Shown here piece after piece: positions 62,801 through 64,000 of a stretch of 64,000 nt of DNA. A program made the position numbers and the translations under genes. The DNA comes from Chrysophaeum taylorii (lineage: Eukaryota; Sar; Pelagophyceae; Pelagomonadales; Pelagomonadaceae), in assembly GCA_029834535.1 (NCBI GenBank), contig JAQMWT010000667.1, positions 186,001 through 250,000 on the forward strand, read 5' to 3'. Below the pieces are notes generated by a model that was not told where the DNA came from, made no database searches, and was given only the letters and a program-made list of their open reading frames with translations. Every line of letters starts with the position of its first letter. Positions within the stretch are counted from its first letter, which is position 1.

Positions 62801-64000
62801 GCTGGGGCCGGCGAGCTTGGGAATGGGCACCACGGGATTGGCCGGCGCGGAGACAACGGCCGACGAGTTGCTAGAATACGCGAAGCAGTCACACCGCTGC
62901 GTCTCCGCGTCCTCGCACTTGCGCTTGATCGTGCCTTCGACGACCGAGATCTTGTCGTTTGGGCCCACCTCGACGTTATCGTCGACCAGCACAACGAGTT
63001 GCGAATTTTGCCGCCAATAGCACGAAGACGCGTGCGCACCCGCGAAGTCGAGATACAAACCGCAGAGAAACGTCGTGGCATCGCCGATCGGCTCGCCGCC
63101 AGAATCTGTTGCCGCGTCAAAGATAACGTCCACCTCAATGCCCGCGTCGCTGATGACAGCCGAAGCGACTCCCGGCGGTGGATCGAGGAGGTCCGAGAGC
63201 GCATCGCACGGCGTGATGGTTGGCGAGCGCGTCGGCGACGGCGTCGTCGGCTTCGACGTTGGCGTCGACTGTGGCGCGCGCGTCGGGTTTCCGGGAGTCG
63301 CTGACGGCGCCGATGTTGGCACCAATGTTGTCGGTTCCGGCGTGTGGCTTGATGTGGTCTCGCCGATGCTTGGCTGAGCCGTCGTCACATCTACCGTTCG
63401 CGGGACGCTCGGTGTCATCAACGGCGATGTGGGTTGCGAAGACGCTGGTAGTATAATGGGCTTTGAGGTCGGCGAATCAAGCGGCGGTTTGGATGCCAGG
63501 CGAGAGACGGGGAATGGCGCGACAGTCGGCACTTGCGATGGCTTGGTCGTGGGGTGAGTGACAGGAAGCATTGACGGCGAGTTCGAGGGCGCCTCCGAGG
63601 GCCCAGTGATGGGGAGAGTCGAGAGCAACGGCACGGGAGCCGACGTCGGGTCGATTGACGGACCGCTCGACGAGGCCGACGAAGGGGCGCACGTTGGCGC
63701 AGATTTCGGGATGCTCGAAGGCTGCGACGTCGGGTTTGGAGACGGCAAACTCGTGGGAGAGCTCGTCGGGCTCAAACTTGGGACTGGGGACGGGCTGCTC
63801 GACGTCGGCAGGGATGAAGGCACTGCACTCGGCTGTATTGATGGCTGCGACGACGGCGGCAGAGTTCCTCGTACTGGTGCTTCCAAGCTTTGCGTCGTTA
63901 CACTGGCGAAGTCGTAGTTTGAGCCGACAGTATAGGCGGCTTGGACGAGAGCTGTGTCAAAGTCCGTCGTCGAAGTGTTGCCGAGATTCGTTTGGGCCGC
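53813..64000 (-). CDS. Polycystin/REJ-type giant membrane protein (5' end beyond window)
   Basis: The frame is open from the window edge to the stop at 53,813, giving 3,395 residues in one exon. Order: a Pro/Ser/Thr 'PT' mucin-like stretch (63,215-63,880); a Cys-rich domain and REJ-like module 1; a GPS-like motif (CALWNGTQWDE...CDCDL, near 60,120-60,220); a short PT stretch (60,000-60,050); module 2, homologous to module 1; a second GPS-like motif (CSVWDGKAWSSESC...CKCS, near 56,890-56,985); the first membrane span (56,720-56,790); then VRYEHPFVSWYCVYSDTLPR before span 2, as in polycystin-1-like proteins. An acidic cytosolic loop (55,140-55,960) and about six further spans follow. Polycystin-1-like proteins are cell-surface receptors or channel partners, often ciliary. 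No PLAT domain is recognised. Confidence 0.8.
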   Translation of the reverse strand, partial: AAQTNLGNTSTTDFDTALVQAAYTVGSNYDFASVTTQSLEAPVRGTLPPSSQPSIQPSAVPSSLPTSSSPSPVPSLSPTSSPTSLPSPNPTSQPSSIPKSAPTCAPSSASSSGPSIDPTSAPVPLLSTLPITGPSEAPSNSPSMLPVTHPTTKPSQVPTVAPFPVSRLASKPPLDSPTSKPIILPASSQPTSPLMTPSVPRTVDVTTAQPSIGETTSSHTPEPTTLVPTSAPSATPGNPTRAPQSTPTSKPTTPSPTRSPTITPCDALSDLLDPPPGVASAVISDAGIEVDVIFDAATDSGGEPIGDATTFLCGLYLDFAGAHASSCYWRQNSQLVVLVDDNVEVGPNDKISVVEGTIKRKCEDAETQRCDCFAYSSNSSAVVSAPANPVVPIPKLAGPSQTAVCEDLEIDAYQSTGSGGKSMTYVWAVTNYMGKNNVVAATVVERTNVGGDSQLMLFNSTELEALVLAGWTNVTVRVTVTNWLLQSATSDAYVVFLSSENVPSIEVVGGGSYSLSASEELAVHAQGSATACDGRDLKERGVDMAWDLAETTSLFRRRLDDGKYDSTSNDPRTFRLPSFALKPGGTYVLTVTATDSKTGVTNSAFTTIYVSQGDLVALIDGSDRAVSTASSVTVSAASSYDEDARGVAGEAAGLLFSWTCETDGGSCDGVDNDALAAAETITVTLNTAGVYVFIVALSDASSSRTATARVELTAEAAERPAVFLDLSQQQQQTVVAHTKTIIAATVTAPASAGGIINSTWSLASGELAGNSPLDLVTTTRVEQKRVRDAGQSFTHNLAIVANALVPGASYTFRLEAVVVGSDKFLPGFASISVMVSRLPSGGRVEVDPASGVALQTRFTLRALNWAADEPPLKYSFSAINEKSATSVLRKPTLDNVLTPVTLEAGNITVEVTAIDAAGSEGTAAVPVAVQPYSSSSSSSSSSDSADDIETLTNNLLDEALALNSYESVCQVVVASARLVTNDTTLLVTLVTALADSRSIEDTDSVSIAQSAAALAAPVATAVEVEVDLDLGLRALNLTLLYALDAATVGLGDSADQTIGNIVGIASNLLGTSLFEDSSSLAIDDTLIAALDALADAHMDKVTIDEVAAGTCSNFVCTAVQRISMDSVDEVTLDNMDAKVQLLPDDVDDVEEIFLNVSLFDFVKDPHGGLVVLGNVVRMIVTSASNERRRLEEAAVRTRLTIPRDNTTALLLGLAGGTTMTVECPRGFVGNATTTCPAGNVVSQECDGTLVVYNVTCAVDSTAACALWNGTQWDEAPHCSLAGATETAWLCDCDLAEDGDYGAIAVETAVASVLEVERSLAVPTQKPVLAPTATPGFPTMTPTEPSCDALRLRRKVPDPPVLAQAYFDTSGAGAVIKFDVQTNQAGMPSGVKFPCADLVDFPSVDEATCSWVESTELYSDVSNALELVPGETVELVEGKLKRECLPGVRCDCLQAASASTFDIEQPDPPLIPKATLEGQTTAAVCEGLRVSSRQSSGGGGRALSYSWDLRLSPPLDKNEINATEAVTAALARAADDLDMTSTELAAVVGAGVEMLYVSVTVRNFLGFEATSSAFPIEPTSETPPRLSIVGGLEQTTKRPATLSVKADAIATPCDSRPVSERGITYIWKLEESTDLVSTSSDPRVFKLPAYTLTPATTYTLAVTATDPGLNISVTTSTKITVQRSRVVAVIAGGASRVVPLNSQVVVSAAQSYDEDTQDASGLSFRWTCVNRATGSTTCEVALLAQLDTDTLTFDGAVLGPGEYVFAVNATSVADSRAGSTSARVSIVDDDPPKVSVAEVDARVSSNARVVAYASVEPSSLGAEIASWRDFTSIWALTETSATLEDGKSLETTARTAVVRSGSPATRQHDLVLPSGSLVAGASYSLELSAVLEGSKTQGYATVAFDVARPPSAGRVAASPPRGVALETRFDITTWNWASEDLPLVYSFKLVAAGVTSTLRGPTRELDLEGSTFPEGDPNVTVKAIAQDTLGGTGEATTSIRTTPTELRGEALSNLTTGLLNDAFALDSSEDVCQAVVASSAAAANDTTLLGTLVSSVSRVVDFQDADEDLVEQSAVALQSPSTSNPAALSSDSAAEALDVSHSLSSTSQDIGVTRTAAESLGSTLSSLLETSLFNDSDKNATAATTFGSAVDGILASQIIDKVAGETASTLNTVNLKTASQRISQNASDQGARSLELPDSDSYAGLPDSINGEDGADFDVSFSQSRINPYGGTPGGDDVTSNVYRFGLSQASSSSRRRRRNRRLDEGNVTTTTAMNSEVVELSIASGVNATSEEQQKELVGTNLTCECEFEGNKSFTCPDGTSISKKCDGMPGVYEVLCPRSKTVCSVWDGKAWSSESCRAIRGASGATTCKCSIPVGESNDYGTQSSLEASTAAYTSALSAVDPSKALFLFISLGALIILCGCLIVLGNKLDARDYHWRRRVAAQPATVTTDVDVQDDHSDEGTYRDDPGSIKSFREALSWHDVGLEHQVAEARAGDDDLNRLDRHPHVPVFFSRSTWRRYSLAVRYEHPFVSWYCVYSDTLPRATRSLLIGFEILMLMFALAVEQLLLYPDPGCSDKLSKADCHLPRAGFWRNHEKLCKWDNCKCELDLPDSSGSTDPLHYALLGVVLVFTLPLIKVFEFLFNTYLSAPPPPVISKYIFRYMPRLFTDSSSPFSLSYWRGRNSRGAPVAAEDEPHRLFKSKASSISPEDDDEAEDPREIAIVFEDERAAAALAEVKLQRKNESLPPLPPAEDEDVPIEPSAEDNKEKPDKTGGADDRFSADMKSGNADAAIGESRDAAAGVVAAEMNPPANEDELDAMQLSEEASPPADVDDDDADVVEEEEEEEEQQLNSDYEGGEAVISVNAEEDAQIEEAALKLAAKVASEERMLFSSSCGERTRASPSGPCELEGSDGRSELPSMFREHDMSTSILGEHMLQVCASESIMDNAKYAAVKSEYASYRRQLDVKLGFFRNSSLSVEQRVSKAVLRVFSKLRKSRELSLQRQSKTLAPVVVELVLLQLRELHELHHHLRQQGHDGKRAARLVKKLTAHVRARWNFATSFNGFVANVERILLRELKTAAKWQEELAALRVDVSDDNEYRQVVVEKLHEYERITRMTRAERLVFDACTERLEFSLDAPTAPPPLGPYVAAYAAVLATTTCMAYVLLAMGTSLGRKQSAVWLINLVISGILTYVIILPIEIFFFYVWVPDLIWDRLMSNIPGKRAKMPYRVQTPYALRFLLESQPHLQMMDADVTRRLVLGDHYDDAWRADNDCHVNELLAKIPAIYHFETWRPSLDTRLVIAIIGLFSSLPDDIQAVVFEEIFSFAPCVSVILASGVIKKFPRRFRSALVLILALLIILFGYASVEVARWLLRRAWVSVKRGSVSKKVRHHFFPFG
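61179..61203 (-). repeat. (GAC)n microsatellite coding poly-Ser
   Basis: About eight GAC triplets on the plus strand, read as a Ser run on the minus strand inside REJ module 1 of the polycystin-like protein. Confidence 0.85.

Noticed and set aside
1-64000. Bacterial or organelle origin of the window
   Set aside because: Spliceosomal introns, SNU13, PRKRIP1, HRD1-like and calpain genes, and eukaryotic retroelements all point to a nuclear genome; no operons or Shine-Dalgarno pattern is seen.

Overview
The window is nuclear DNA of a GC-rich eukaryote. Evidence: short GT-AG introns that restore known protein domains, snRNP and ERAD genes (SNU13, PRKRIP1, HRD1-like), a calpain, a polycystin/REJ-type surface giant with Pro/Ser/Thr 'PT' repeats, and both LTR and non-LTR retroelement remains. 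PT-repeat proteins, DUF819 and DUF3638/DUF3645 giants, densely packed intron-poor genes and many divergent gene pairs fit a stramenopile alga (pelagophyte-like). That assignment is inference.

Layout. 1-1,890 and about 13,890-17,205 are two copies of a composite mobile element. One side carries a minus-strand fragment of an R2/CRE-type retrotransposon protein (thumb plus PD-(D/E)xK-like end). The other side carries a plus-strand decayed PIF1/Helitron-type helicase, followed by a minisatellite tail. A third, inverted helicase fragment fills 1-420. 2,838-6,212 holds a divergent pair: a four-KH RNA-binding protein and a DUF819 membrane protein. 6,231-11,047 is a decayed Ty1/copia element with LTR remnants. 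11,156-13,547 has a RING/Sel1 protein, a small two-span membrane protein and a WD40 protein. 17,267-22,076 has a coiled-coil protein and a C2-calpain protease (three exons). 23,390-35,957 has a sulfotransferase, an ABC1/UbiB kinase, an armadillo protein, PRKRIP1, an SR-rich protein with two AcD-like domains, and a divergent pair made of a second sulfotransferase and a 1,235-residue sulfotransferase-sulfotransferase-GT2 fusion. 36,365-48,475 is one giant DUF3638/DUF3645 gene with EF-hands, rejoined here across three introns. 48,595-51,863 has SNU13, an HRD1-like ubiquitin ligase and a multi-span protein. 51,864-53,812 holds no convincing gene. 53,813-64,000 is a polycystin/REJ-type membrane giant whose 5' end lies beyond the window.

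Functional themes. Three sulfotransferase genes within 13 kb, one fused to a processive-type GT2 synthase, point to synthesis of a sulfated extracellular polysaccharide in the Golgi or at the plasma membrane. RNA-processing genes (KH, SNU13, PRKRIP1, SR/AcD) and ubiquitin/protease genes (HRD1-like, calpain, DUF3638) make up much of the rest. Several neighbours are divergent with only 80-230 bp between starts, so shared promoters are likely.
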